64,000 nt of DNA from Miscanthus floridulus (GCF_019320115.1 NC_089581.1:93866802-93930801); one strand, 5' to 3'. Counted from the first letter of the stretch, positions 46,740 through 58,592 are shown. Notes: generated by a model from the sequence alone, not told the origin. Numbers and translations are program-made.

Positions 46740-47371
46740 CAAAAGTTGTCTATGTTCCAAGTGTGAGGTAGTTGGTTACCCTCGCTGTCTTGGAGATTGT
46801 ACGCTCTGGGTCTACTTGCTTGAGTGGCCAAGTATGGGCCTAACCATTTTGGTTGGAGCCTTGCCCACCATCTTTGCAGTTTTGTTTTCTGATTAGCACC
46901 ATGTCCCCTATGTTAATTTGGCGGGGGTTAACTTTCTTGTCTCACCATCGGACAGTTTTAGCTTGATATGAACGAAGGTTGTTAACTGCTTGGCATCTAA
47001 GTCCTTTTGACTGCTCTTCGTCTTCATTATCTATTCCATTTTTCTATGATGGTTACTCTTGGTGATTTGTAAGTGAGCTTGTCTAGCAATACTGCTTCTT
47101 CGTCAAAGAGGAGTTTGAAGGGGGTGAATTTGGTTGCCCTCGACTCAGAGGTGTTACGCGACCATACAACTGAGATGAGTTCCCCTACCCATTTTCCCTT
47201 TGGTCTACCATGTAGTCTTTTGGAGATGCCTTGGAGTATTATGCCATTTGCTCTTTCGATGAGGCCATTAGACTGAGGGTGCCTTATTAAGGCAAAGCAT
47301 ACCTTTGTTCCTATTTGCATGTAGAAATCTTTGAACACTTCACTGTCAAACTGAGTTCCGTTATCCACTAT
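46740..47371 (-). pseudogene. pol: G3 (Tat gypsy) integrase, C-terminal half
   Basis: Minus-strand continuation of the integrase cut by S2. It begins with the second catalytic Asp (DNGTQFDSEVFKDF) and holds the catalytic Glu in HPQSNGLIERANGIILQG, then GKWVGELISVVWSRNTSE and FTPFKLLFDEEAV; 47027-47368 is open. A C-terminal module follows in broken frames (VNPRQINIGDMVLIRKQN near 46900). Its other half lies at 57504-57990, beyond the 10 kb Sirevirus. The order RT, RNase H, second RNase H, integrase is that of the Tat lineage. Confidence 0.87.
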
Positions 47372-49174
47372 TGAAAGCTCTAGTTTGGTTTTGGTGAATT
47401 GATGAAACCCTAAGTGCTAACCTAGTTTATCAAGTGATCATGAGATAGGTAGCACACTTCAAGTGAAGAAGCTAATAAAGATCATAACATGACAATGGTG
47501 ATGGCATGGCAATGATCAAGGGCTTAAACTTGAAAAGAAGAAAGAGAAAAACAAAAAGCTCAAGGCAAAGGTATAATTTGTAGGAGCTATTTTGTTTTGG
47601 TGATCAAGACACTTAGAGAGTGTGATCACATTTAGGTTTGATAGTCGTACTATTAAGAGGGGTGAAACTTGTATCAGAATACGGTTATCAAAGTGCCACT
47701 AGATGCTCTAACTCATTGCATATGCATTTAGGATCTAGTGGAGTGCTAACATCCTTGAAAATGTTTGTGAAAATATGCTAACACATGTGCACAAGGTGAT
47801 ACACTTGGTGGTTAGCACACTTGAGCAAGGGTGAAGAAGAATGGAGGAGATGCCAGCGTCGGTCAAGTGATAGGACGCTGGATCCAAAAGCACTGGACGC
47901 TGACTGTCTGCGTCCGGTCATGCTGACTGGCGGTACAGTGGCTAGGGTTTACCACCGGACGCTGGGCTATGTCCGGTTGAGGTGGACCAGATGTGTCCAG
48001 TCGAGGAAAACCGGTTTTTAACCCTTACTGTACTCAACCGGACGCTGAGGCTCTAGCGTCCGGTCAGTTTTGCCGAAGCGTCGGGTCAGCTTCATAGCCA
48101 TTGAAATATGATGAACAACATTTGAAGCTGGTGACACGTGGCGTCCATCAGTGGACCGGACGCTAAGGGCTGGCGTCAGGTCAAATGGACCAGAGCGTCT
48201 GGTCAGAGCGCAGTGTGCCCAGTGAAGGGGTACAACGACTCTATTTTGTGGGGGCTTCTATTTAAGCCCCATGGCCGGCTATGGCTCATATCTTTGGCCA
48301 TTTTCATTGACATAGCAACCTTGTGAGCCTAGCCAAAGTCCTCCCACTCATCTCCATCATTGATTCATCATCATAGTTTGATTGGGAGTGATCCAAGTGC
48401 ATTGCTTGAGTGATTGCATCTAGAGGCACTTGGTGTTCGTGTTTTGATGCGGATTTCGCTTGTTACTCTTGGTGGTTGCCAGCCACCTAGATGGCTTGGA
48501 GCAGCTGAGGATCGTTGAGTGGAGGGTGGTGACTGTCTCAGGCTCCGATCATGGTGATTGTGAGGGGTTCTTGACCTTTCTCCTGGCGGAGCGCCAAAAG
48601 GTACTCTAGTGGATTGCTCATGGCTTGTGTGATCCTCATCTTGTGTTGGTTGTGCGGCACCCTATTGAGGGTTTGGCATGTGAAGCCAATTAGCGCGTGA
48701 ACCTCCAAGTGAGTGAATCGCCACAACAAGGAGTAGCTTGCCGGCAAGCAAGTGAACCTCGATAAAAATCATTGTGTTCATCCTTTGATTCCGAGGTGAT
48801 TGGTTTTCATTGTTATTCATCCTTGTGATTGATTGGTTCACTCCTCTACACGGCGGTATAACTATCTTGATCACTCTCTTTACATTATCGCAAACTAGTT
48901 GACAAGCTCTTTAGTGTAACTAGTTATGAGAGCTTGGTTGGTTGGTTTGTGTGGCTCTATAGTTAGCCTTTGAGAGCACACTAACATAGGGTAGTGTCAT
49001 ACCTCTTGTATGAATCGACACTATCTAAACTAGAATTGTGGTAGGTGGCTTGCATTTTGAGTAGGCTAGCGCAACACTTGCTTCGCCTTATAATTGTCTA
49101 ACCTTTTGCTAAGTGTTGTTGTAGAAATTTTTATTAGGCTATTCACCCCCCCTCTAGCCTATTAGGACCTTTCA
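47372..49174 (+). repeat. 5' LTR of S2 (1803 bp)
   Basis: Starts TGAAAGCTCTAGTTTGG and ends GGACCTTTCA. The centre (47850-48230) holds repeated CCGGACGCT and AGCGTCCGG words in both orientations, i.e. short inverted repeats. A TATA-like CTATTTAAGC lies at 48258-48267. It is 51 bases longer than the 3' LTR, mainly from a short duplication around TCCGGTTGAGGTGGACCAG. Confidence 0.92.
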
Positions 49175-49176
49175 AG

Positions 49177-49190
49177 TGGTATTAGGAGCC
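49177..49190 (+). other. Primer binding site of S2
   Basis: TGGTATTAGGAGCC, a variant of the tRNA-Met primer site, two bases after the LTR end. Confidence 0.82.
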
Positions 49191-49234
49191 TGAGGTCACC
49201 GTTATTTGAGGCTTAACAATCCTTTGGTGTAAAA

Positions 49235-51316
49235 ATGGCTCAAATCAACAACACCAAGAAGCCACCCCAATTTGATGGTACAAATTATCCTTATTGGAAG
49301 TCAAAGATGACCACACACATCAAGTCAATCAATAGAAAAGTGTGGAAGGTGGTAGAAACCAAAATTGAGATTGGTGATCTAGAGAATCCCACTGCCGCCG
49401 AAGAAGTGCTTCTCCAAAACAATGACATTGCTCTAAGTGCTATTCATGATGCAATTGATGAGAGAAGATTTGAGCAAATCAAGAATATTGAGATGGCTCA
49501 TGAGGCATGGAAGAAGTTGGAAGAATCATTTGAGGGCACTCAAGCCGTGAAGGGTGCAAAGGCATACATTCTCAAAGAGAAGTTTGCAAGCTTCAAGATG
49601 AAGGATGATGAGAGTGTGCCAGAGATGTTCCATAGGCTTCAAGTGCTTATCAATGATCTCAAAGCACTTGGAGAATAGGTGAAGGACAAGGACTTCTCCC
49701 ACAAGTTCTTGAGATGCTTGCCTTCAAGATTTGGTACATTGGTCACCATTCTAGTGAGAAGCGGTTTGGACACCATGACACCAAACCAAGTATTGGGAGA
49801 TATAATGACCGATGATACCTATAGAGATGATGATGAGAAGGAAGAAAAGAAGGAGAAGAAAGATGAGAAGAAGGATGAGAAGAAGAAGAGCGTGGCATTC
49901 AAAGCCACATCATCCAAGGGCAAAGCTAAGCAAGAAACATCAAGTGAAGAAGATGAATCATGGGATGATGATGATGAGAAGATGGCTCTATTTGTCAAGA
50001 GATTTGGCAAGTTCATGGTGAAGAAGGGCTACCGTGCTAGAAGAAAGAAGTCTTCATCTAAGAACAAATAAGAGTCAAGAAGGTGCTTCAAGTGTGGAAG
50101 CAAAGATCATCTTGTTGCTCAATGCCCATACAATAGTGACAATGATGATGACAACAAGAAGAACAAGAAGAAGGATAAGAAGGAAAAGAAAGAGAAGAAG
50201 GACAAGATGGCCTTCAAGAAGAAGAAGGGTGGTTTATATGTAGTCACTTGGGATAGTGATGACTCCTCAAGTGATGATGATGATGATAGTGATGATCACA
50301 AGACCACCAAGAAGAAGGTTCTTGCAAGCATTGCCATCAATGAAAAGCCTTCTCTCTTCGAATCTTCATCATGCTTCATGGCTAAGGCCACTAAGGTATA
50401 ATCTTGTGATGATGAAAGTGATGAAGAACATGTTGATGATAATGAACATGAAAATGAAAATGATAGTGATAGTGATGATGATGAACCTACTAAAGATGAA
50501 TTAATTGACATGCTAGAAGATGCTAGAGAACACTTTGATATCAAGAGAAGGGAATGCAAAAGCTTGCATAAGGAACTAAAAGCCCTTAAGCAAGCCTTTG
50601 ATGAGCTCAATGCATCTCATGAGAGGCTAGAGGAAGCCAATGAGAATCTTGGCAAAGCTCACAAAAAGCTTGAAAAGGCTCATTCCACTTTGCTTGATGA
50701 GCAAAATAAAAGGAAGCATGTTGAAACTTGCAATGTAGGTTTAACTTGTGATATAATAGATGAATCACTATCTATGCCTATCATTGTTGCTCCTACTAAC
50801 CCTTCTTGTAGCACTTCCACTTCTACCTCATCTAGTAGTGACGGTCTCACTTGTGACACCTCACTAGTGGTTGAGAATGAGAACCTCAAGAAGGAGGTCA
50901 CTAAGTTCACTCACACCTTAGCTAAGGCTTATGGTGGTGAGGACCGCTTGCTTATGTGCTTGGGTAGCCAAAGAGCTTCTCTCTACAAAGAGGGATTGGG
51001 CTATACCCCCAAGAAAGGCAAGGCGGCCTTTGCTCCTCACAAGACTAGTTTTGTGAAGAACAATGGTCGGTTTTGCACTAGTTGCAAGCAAGTTGGTCAC
51101 AAAGAGCAAGAATGCAAAAACAAGAGTAAAAATGCTAATGTATCCTTCATTAAGCTTGATTCATGCTATATGCTTACTAAGGGTACAAATAGTGTAAAGG
51201 CTAAGTTCATTGGTAAACCATGGATGGGCTCAAAGAAGAAAGCCATTTGGGTTCCAAAGAGCTTAGTAACTAACCTTCAAGGACCCAAGCAAGTTTGGGT
51301 ACCTAAAAAGAATTGA
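49235..51316 (+). pseudogene. gag: S2 gag (three in-frame stops)
   Basis: Copia-type Gag starting MAQINNTKKPPQFDGTNYPY. The capsid region (to ~49800) has AHEAWKKLEESFEGTQAVKG and MFHRLQVLINDLKALG. A TAG at 49676-49678 stands where Gln is expected (GEQVKDK). Lys/Glu/Asp runs follow, a TAA at 50069-50071, a CCHC zinc knuckle CFKCGSKDHLVAQC (from 50084), a long acidic Ser/Asp stretch, a TAA at 50399-50401, a coiled-coil block (LKQAFDELNASHERLEEANE) and a second CCHC knuckle CTSCKQVGHKEQEC near 51075. It ends VPKKN at 51316. Length, two knuckles and low-complexity runs fit Sirevirus Gag. Only single bases stop it. Confidence 0.9.
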
Positions 51317-51329
51317 TCTTCTTTTGTAG

Positions 51330-52684
51330 GTCAATTACAAAGCCAGAGGAAGGCATTGGGTTCTTGATAGTGGGTGCACTCAACACATGACCGGTGATGC
51401 AAGAATGTTCTACTCAATCAACACCAATGGTAATGATGGTTATGATAGTATCACATTTGGTGACAATGGCAAAGGCAAGGTCAAAGGGCTTGGTAAGATT
51501 GCAATATCCAATGACTTGAGCATATCCAATGTGTTGCTAGTAGAGAGCTTGAACTTCAATTTGCTATCCATGGCTCAATTGTGTGATCTTGGATTCAAAT
51601 GCATATTTGGAATAGATGATGTAGAAATCATAAGTGTAGATGGCTCTAATTTGATCTTCAAAGGTTTTAGATATGAGAATCTATACTTGGTTGATTTCAA
51701 TGCTAATGAAGCTAGATTATCTATATGCTTGTTCACTAAGTCTAGCATGGGTTGGTTATGGCATAGAAGGCTTGGTCATGTTGGAATGAAACAATTGAAT
51801 AGATTGATTAAGCATGACTTAGTTAAAGGCTTGAAAGATGTTGTGTTTGAAAAGGATAAGCTTTGTAGCTCTTGTCAAGCCGGCAAACAAGTTGGAAACA
51901 CCTATCCTAAGAAAATCATGATGAGCACTAGTAAAGCATTTGAGTTATTGCACATGGATTTGTTTGGGCCAACACAATACACTAGTATCGGTGGAAACAA
52001 ATATGGATTTGTGATAGTGGATGACTACACTAGATACACATGGGTATTCTTTCTAGTGGACAAAAGTGATGTATTTGCAACATTCAAATCATTTGTCAAG
52101 GGAATTCACAATGAGTTTGAAACAACCATCAAGAGAGTTAAAAGTGACAATGGTAGTGAGTTCAAGAATACTAGAATTGATGAGTTATGTGATGAATTTA
52201 GAATTAGACATTAATTCTTGACCAAGTACACACCTCAATCAAATGGACTTGTTGAGAGGAAGAATAGAACACTCATTGATATGGCAAGGTCTATGCTTAG
52301 TGAGTACAATGTGAGTCAATCTTTTTGGGCCGAAGCTATCAACACGGCTTGCTATTGTAGCAACCACCTCTATTGTCACCGATTGAAAGAGAAGACACCT
52401 TATGAGCTCTTGAATGGTAGAAAGCCCAACATTGTATATTTTCGAGTCTTTGGTTGCAAATGTTATATCTTGAAGAAAGGCACAAGATTGGGCAAGTTTG
52501 ACAAGAAATGTGATGAAGGATTCCTACTTGGCTATTCCACCACAAGCAAAGCATATAGAGTTTGGAATTTGGACAGTGTACTCTTGAGGAAGTTCATAAT
52601 GTTGAATTTGATGAAACCAAGGGTTCACAAGAAGAGAATGAGAACTTGGAAGATGTTAGAGGCATTCAACTTTCAAATGCCATG
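51330..52684 (+). pseudogene. pol: S2 pol: protease and integrase
   Basis: Opens in a frame different from gag with WVLDSGCTQHMTGDARMF (active-site Asp), followed by the HHCC zinc finger (WLWHRRLGHVGMKQL, CSSCQAGKQ, complete here) and the integrase core: LLHMDLFGPTQYTSIGG, VKSDNGSEF, and SNGLVERKNR with the catalytic Glu. A TAA at 52215-52217 replaces a Gln codon between core strands (RHQF in S1-type sequence). A one-base deletion near 52575 shifts the frame into the RT ORF. Otherwise the sequence is intact. Confidence 0.9.
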
Positions 52685-54550
52685 AAGAACATGGATATTG
52701 GTGAATTGAGGCCTAGACAAGTGAATGATGATGAAGATTATCAAGTGCAAGTGCTCTCTAACTCAAATGTGCAAGATGATACAAATCAAGCTAGTGCAAG
52801 TGACTCTCATGATAATGAACAAGATCAAGTGGCTAGTACATCATATCAACCTAATGATCAAGCAAGTGCAAGCAATCAAGTTCCAATGCTCCAACCAACA
52901 AATATTGCAAGGGATCATCCATTGGACACTATCACTGGTGATATTTCAAGAGGTGTACAAACAAGATCAAGATTGGCATCATTTTGTGAACACTTCTCAT
53001 TTGTGTCATCCATTGAACCAAAGAAGATAGATGAAGCTTTGAAGGATGTTGATTGGGTGAATGCTATGCATGAAGAGCTTAACAACTTCACAAGAAATCA
53101 AGTATGGGAGTTGGTAGAAAGACCAAAGGGACACAATGTGATTGGAACCAAATGGGTCTTTAGAAACAAGCAAGATCAAGATAGGATAGTAGTAAGGAAC
53201 AAAGCAAGATTGGTAGCACAAGGCTATACACAAGTTGAAGGTCTTGACTTTGGAGAAACATATGCCCCGGTTGCTAGATTGGAAGCAATTAGAATCTTGC
53301 TAGCCTATGCTTGTGCCCACAACATCAAGCTCTTTCAAATGGATGTTAAGAGTGCATTTCTCAATGGATACATCAATGAAGAAGTATATGTTAAGCAACC
53401 TCCTAGTTTTGAAGATGACAAGAAGCCCAACCATGTGTACAAGTTGAAGAAGGCATTGTATGGCTTGAAGCAAGCACCTAGAGCATGGTATGAGAGATTG
53501 AGAGACTTCCTCTTCTCTAAAGGGTTCACAATGGGCAAGGTTGACACCACTCTTTTCATCAAGAAGATTGGAAAAGATCTATTTGTATTGCAAATCTATG
53601 TAGATGACATCATATTTGGATCAACAAATCAAGATTTTTGTGATGAGTTTGGAAAGATGATGGCTAATGAGTTTGAGATGTCCATGATTGGAGAGTTGAG
53701 TTACTTCCTTGGTCTTCAAATCAAGCAATTAAAGAATGGTACATTTGTGAGTCAAGGCAAGTACATCAAGGACATGATCAAAAAGTTTGGAATGATTGAT
53801 AGCAAAGTCATTAGCACACCAATGGGAACCAATGGCAACTTGGATAGTGATGCAAGTGGAAACATGGTGGATCAAAAGTTGTATCGGTCTATGATTGGAA
53901 GCCTACTCTATGTGACCGCATCAAGGCCGGATGTCATGTTTAGTGTATGCATGTGTGCAAGATTTCAAGCCTCACCAAGAGAAAGTCATTTGAAGGCTAC
54001 AAAGAGAATATTGAGGTACTTGAAGCATACACCAAATATTGGTTTGTGGTATCCCAAAGGATCAAAGTTTGAGCTAGTTGGTTACTCTGACTCAGATTAT
54101 GCGGGATGCAAGGTTGAAAGGAAGAGCACATCGGGCACATGTCAATTGTTGGGAAGATCACTTGTTTCATGGTCATCAAAGAAGCAAAATAGTGTTGCAT
54201 TATCAACCGCCGAAGCCGAATACATATCCGCCGGTAGTTGTTGTGCACAAATACTTTTGATGAAGGCCACCTTGAGTGACTTTGGAATCAAGTTCAAGAA
54301 AGTGCCATTGCTATGTGACAATGAAAGTGCAATCAAGCTAACCAACAATCCGGTTCAACATGCAAGAACAAAGCACATTGATGTCTGCCACCATTTCATA
54401 AGAGATCATCAACAAAAAGGGGACATTTGCATTGAGAGTATAGGCACCGAAGATCAACTTGCCGATATATTCACCAAGCCATTGGATGAGAAAAGGTTTT
54501 GCAAGCTAAGGAATGAGTTGAACATATTGGATTTCTCAAATATGTGTTGA
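52562..54550 (+). CDS. pol: S2 pol: linker, reverse transcriptase and RNase H (662 codons open)
   Basis: The longest open frame in the window. It starts in the Ser/Gln/Asn-rich linker after integrase, then copia [68 protein letters not shown], and the catalytic [11 protein letters not shown]. RNase H follows with [40 protein letters not shown] and [14 protein letters not shown], ending SNMC at 54550. All catalytic acidic residues are present. The first ATG is only the first in this frame; in the ancestral element the segment was part of one polyprotein and is cut off here by the frameshift at 52575. Confidence 0.93.
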   Translation: MEFGQCTLEEVHNVEFDETKGSQEENENLEDVRGIQLSNAMKNMDIGELRPRQVNDDEDYQVQVLSNSNVQDDTNQASASDSHDNEQDQVASTSYQPNDQASASNQVPMLQPTNIARDHPLDTITGDISRGVQTRSRLASFCEHFSFVSSIEPKKIDEALKDVDWVNAMHEELNNFTRNQVWELVERPKGHNVIGTKWVFRNKQDQDRIVVRNKARLVAQGYTQVEGLDFGETYAPVARLEAIRILLAYACAHNIKLFQMDVKSAFLNGYINEEVYVKQPPSFEDDKKPNHVYKLKKALYGLKQAPRAWYERLRDFLFSKGFTMGKVDTTLFIKKIGKDLFVLQIYVDDIIFGSTNQDFCDEFGKMMANEFEMSMIGELSYFLGLQIKQLKNGTFVSQGKYIKDMIKKFGMIDSKVISTPMGTNGNLDSDASGNMVDQKLYRSMIGSLLYVTASRPDVMFSVCMCARFQASPRESHLKATKRILRYLKHTPNIGLWYPKGSKFELVGYSDSDYAGCKVERKSTSGTCQLLGRSLVSWSSKKQNSVALSTAEAEYISAGSCCAQILLMKATLSDFGIKFKKVPLLCDNESAIKLTNNPVQHARTKHIDVCHHFIRDHQQKGDICIESIGTEDQLADIFTKPLDEKRFCKLRNELNILDFSNMC

Positions 54551-55751
54551 TGCACCCCCCATTTACATGACATGCCTCTCCTTCGAGCAATCCAAGGTAA
54601 AAGTTGATTGGCATGGCATACATCCTTGCTAAGGACATGTTTAGTGCATCTAGTCATATTTTCAATCTTATTAGGACCTTTCAAATGGTTATATTTTATT
54701 AGGCTCATTCATGAAAATCAAATGAATTTGATGTTTATATGGTATCACTATTGCTTCTATGCTTGATTTGATCTAGTGATAGCATATGACATGTTTATGG
54801 GCTTGTAAACATAGTGTTTAATCTAGAAAATGAGCTATAAGTGTTTAACTCAACATGGTACAAGATAACCCTTATTTGGAGGTGTGAAGAAGCTTGTCCT
54901 TGGATCAAACCGAGTTAAATATCTTTGATAAATGATCTAGACTAAACCAAATTTGGGAAAATGATCCTCACCCCATTAATTGACATTGATAATCTCAACC
55001 CTACAAGTATACTATCTGTATTTAGAACCTTTGTGGTCATTGATGACAAAGGGGGAGAGAAACAAAGATACTAGGGGGAGAGAAACAAAGACACTAGTAC
55101 ATGGGGAGAAAAACAAAGATATTAGTGTACTAAGATAGTGAAAAGACAACAAGGGGGAACTTGACATAGGGGGAGAGATATGACAAAGGAAATGGATCAA
55201 TTAAAATTTTGAGCACACAAGTAGGGGGAGCAAGCTCATGAACTTGTATGGTGCATTTGTATGTGCATTTCATATGTTTGCTTGCATGGCACAAGTATTA
55301 AATTTAAACATCCATGCTTGTGTGATGAATGTTAGTTGTAAGATTGAATGATGAAATGAAATCACTAGATAACTTTCATTTCCAAGTAAGCCTTTACAAG
55401 TGGTTTCTTTTCAAAGTATGTTTCCAAGTGATATAAAACTAACCATGGTGCTAAGGATGGTATATTGGTGCACTCCGATTGGTATCACGCTTCAAAGGTC
55501 TATCTCTTATACCTTAGCATCATTTGGTAGACAATGACTCCTATATTTCCTATCTAAGCATATGTGCAAGCTTCAATCCAAACTCTTAGCACATATGTAG
55601 GGGGAGCAATTGCTACCACTTGGGGTTCATGAAATTTGTCCATATCCTTTTACACATAGTAAATATGCTTGGGCAAGCAACATGGATTCAATTGAATTTC
55701 AATTCATATCTTTGTATAAGGGTTGTCATCAATTACCAAAAAGGGGGAGAT
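54551..55751 (+). other. S2 3' non-coding region with repeated polypurine tracts
   Basis: 1.2 kb without ORF between RNase H and the 3' LTR. G5-run purine motifs recur near 55049, 55072, 55151, 55168, 55224 and 55599, and the true tract AAAAAGGGGGAGAT ends at 55751 against the LTR. Several are followed by AGAGAAACAAAGA or by AGCAAG/AGCAAT. Reiterated polypurine tracts are a described feature of Sireviruses. Confidence 0.85.
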
Positions 55752-57503
55752 TGAAAGCTCTAGTTTGGTTTTGGTGAATTGATGAAACCCTAAGTGCTAA
55801 CCTAGTTTATCAAGTGATCATGAGATAGGTAGCACACTTCAAGTGAAGAAGCTAATGAAGATCATAACATGACAATGGTGATGGCATGGCAATGATCAAG
55901 GGCTTAAACTTGAAAAGAAGAAAGAGAAAAACAAAAGCTCAAGGCAAAGGTATAATTTGTAGGAGCTATTTTGTTTTGGTGATCAAGACACTTAGAGAGT
56001 GTGATCACATTTAGGTTTGATAGCCATACTATTAAGAGGGGTGAAACTCATATCGGAATACGGTTATCAAAGTGCCACTAGATGCTCTAACTCATTGCAT
56101 ATGCATTTAGGATCTAGTGGAGTGCTAACATCCTTGAAAATGTTTGTGAAAATATGCTAACACATGTGCACAAGGTGATACACTTGGTGGTTAGCACACT
56201 TGAGCAAGGGTGAAGAAGAATGGAGGAGATGCCAGCGTCGGTCAAGTGACCGGACGCTGGATCCAAAAGCACCGGACGCTGACTGCCTGCGTCCGGTCGC
56301 GCTGACTGGTGGTACAGTGGCTAGGGTTTACCACCGGACACTGGGCTGTGTCCGGTCGAGGAAAACCAGTTTTTAACCCTTACTGTACTCAACCGGACGC
56401 TGAGGCTCCAGCGTTCGATTAGTTTTGCCAGAGCGTCCGGTCAGGTTCATAGCCGTTGAAATCTGACGAACAGCGTTTGAAGCTGGTGACACATGGCGTC
56501 CATCAGTGGACCGGACGCTGAGGGCTGGCGTCCGGTCAGAGCTTAGTGTGCCCAGTGAAGGGGTACAACGGCTCTATTTCGTGGGGGCTTCTATTTAAGC
56601 CCCATGGCCGGCTATGGCTCATATCTTCGGCCATTTTCATTGACATAGCAACCTTGTGAGCCTAGCCAAAGTCCTCCCACTCATCTCCATCATTGATTCA
56701 TCATTATAGTGAGATTGGGAGTGATCCAAGTGCATTGCTTGAGTGATTGCATCTAGAGGTACTTGGTGTTCGTGTTTCGCTGCGGATTTCGCTTGTTACT
56801 CTTGGTGGTTGCCGCCACCTAGACGGCTTGGAGCAGCGAGGATCGTTGAGCGGAGGGTGGTGACTGTCTCTGGCTCCGATCGTGGTGATTGTGAGGGGTT
56901 CTTGACCTTTCCCTGGTGGAGCGCCAAAAGATACTCTAGTGGATTGCTCGTGGCTTGTATGATCCTCATCTTGTGTTGGTTGTGCGGCACCCTATTGAGG
57001 GTTTTGCGTGTGAAGCCAATTAGCGCGTGAACCTCCAAGTGAGTGAATCGCCACAATGAGGAGTAGCTTGCCGGCAAGCAAGTGAACCTCGGTAAAAATC
57101 ATTGTGTTCATCCTTTGATTCTGAGGTGATTGGTCTTTATTGTTATTCATCCTTGTGATTGATTGGTTCACTCCTCTACATGGCGGTATAACTATCTTGA
57201 TCACTCTCTTTACATTATCGCAAACTAGTTGACAAGCTCTTTAGTGTAACTAGTTGTGAGAGCTTGCTTGCTTGGTTGGTGTGGCTCTTTAGTTAGCCTT
57301 TGAGAGCACACTAACATAGGGTAGTGTCATACCTCTTGTGTGAATCGACACTATCTAAACTAGAATTGTGGTAGGTGACTTGCATTTTGAGTAGGCTAGT
57401 GCAACACTTGCTTCGCCTTATAATTGTCTAACCTTTTGCTAAGTGTTGTTGTAGAAATTTTTATTAGGCTATTCACGCCCCCTCTAGCCATTAGGACCTT
57501 TCA
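55752..57503 (+). repeat. 3' LTR of S2 (1752 bp)
   Basis: Starts TGAAAGCTCTAGTTTGG and ends GGACCTTTCA, followed by the target duplication ACTAT. The CCGG-rich core (56240-56550) keeps more CCGG sites than the 5' LTR, where several have become TAGG, CAGG or TTGG. TATA-like CTATTTAAGC lies at 56591-56600. Confidence 0.92.
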
Positions 57504-57990
57504 ACTATGAGTTCCCTTGGTACTCCAAAGTGGCATATGATTTGCTGCCAGAAAAAATTCTTGACTGTTTGTGAGGTTATTGTGGCTAGTGGTTTTGCTT
57601 CTATCCATTTGGTGAAGTACTCGATGGTGACCACCATGTAGCAGAGGTTTCTGAGGGTGGTTGGTAGTGGTCCGACGAGGTCCATCGCCCATCGTTGAAG
57701 GGGCCAAGTTGGGTAGATTAGAGTGGTTGGAGCCCCTAGCCTATTCGAGTGTCTTGCTGCCATTTGGCAACCTTTGCAGTGTTGTACTAGCAAGGCTACA
57801 TCATTAATTGTTGTTGCCAATAGAACCCTTGTCTAAATGCTTTTCACACTAGGGCCCTAGGTCCGTTGTGAGATCCGCATGAACCCTCATGTATGTCCTT
57901 TAGTAACTGCTTTCCCTCGCTAGCCAGTGACACATTTGAACAATGGTGCTATCACCCTAGTCTTATATATCTCGTCATTGATGATTCTGT
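57504..57990 (-). pseudogene. pol: G3 (Tat gypsy) integrase, N-terminal half
   Basis: On the minus strand a degenerate first part (to 57821) leads into 57491-57820: the HHCC zinc finger ends in VQHCKGCQMAARH, and the core starts WPLQRWAMDLVGPLP with the first catalytic Asp, then YFTKWIEAKPLATITSQTVK and FGVPRELIV. The frame is cut by S2 immediately before the second catalytic Asp, which lies at 47365. A stop and frame changes are present upstream, so it was already decaying or has decayed since. Confidence 0.87.
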
Positions 57991-57999
57991 ACCCTCATG

Positions 58000-58475
58000 C
58001 CCTCTGTTGCATTCTCTTTTCTTCCTCTTTGGTTTCTGGTTCATGGTAGCCTTTTAGGTAAGCTACAATGGGTGTTCTCCAATCTTCGCTGTGTATTGCA
58101 TTGATAAGTTTTGGAGCTTTGATGTTTACTTCTATCAAGGGTTGGCTAGTGACCTCATAAAAGATGTCCAAGGGTAGGGTGATGCCTTGTGCCATGGCCT
58201 TTGCTAATTCGTTAGCCTCGCTGTTTTTTGACCTTGGGATTGGTTTGGTCATGATTTCTAGGAAAAAACCCTCGATCTTGCAGACTGTGTGTAGGTATTT
58301 TTGTAACTCGGGTTCTCTGGCTTTGAAGCTTTTTTCAATGTGACCTAAAATGATCTGGGAGTTAGTTTTGATGATTGCTTGTCTTGCTGATAGTGCGTGG
58401 AGGTTTGATAGGGCCAAGATAATTGCTTTGTATTCTGCGCTGTTGTTTGTGTATTGGAATTCTAGCCTCACTGCA
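58000..58475 (-). pseudogene. pol: G3 second (archaeal-type) RNase H, C-terminal part
   Basis: Minus-strand sequence VRLEFQYTNNSAEYKAIILA, KTNSQIILGHIEKSFKAREP and IPRSKNSEANELAKAM is the additional RNase H that marks the Tat lineage, placed between the first RNase H and integrase. The usual Asp in the K-[GT]-D-S-Q motif is Asn here. The N-terminal part lies beyond the solo LTR at 59965-60060. The long open frame also reads into the solo LTR at its start. Confidence 0.8.
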
Positions 58476-58592
58476 TGTCGGGGACCAAATACTAGGGTAC
58501 CCAAAGAGGAGGAGCAAATAACCATCGAACATTGATGATTTCAAAATAGACAAGAGCGTGACTACACCTCTTGCCTAATGACCAAGGGTAGA

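Larger units (their letters stand above)
47372..57503 (+). mobile_element. Young full-length Sirevirus-like Ty1/copia element S2
   Basis: A complete 10.1 kb element: LTRs at 47372-49174 and 55752-57503, primer site, gag, pol in copia order (protease, integrase, RT, RNase H), multiple polypurine tracts, and perfect 5-bp target duplications ACTAT (47367-47371 and 57504-57508). It sits in the integrase of the Tat element G3. The LTRs are nearly identical over long stretches (for example two differences in the first ~240 bases), so it is much younger than its host. A few stops and one frameshift inactivate gag and integrase. Confidence 0.93.

Noticed and set aside
49812..50504. Arg/Met-rich ORFs in other frames of S2 gag
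   Set aside because: Frame shadows of GAT/AAG repeats in gag.
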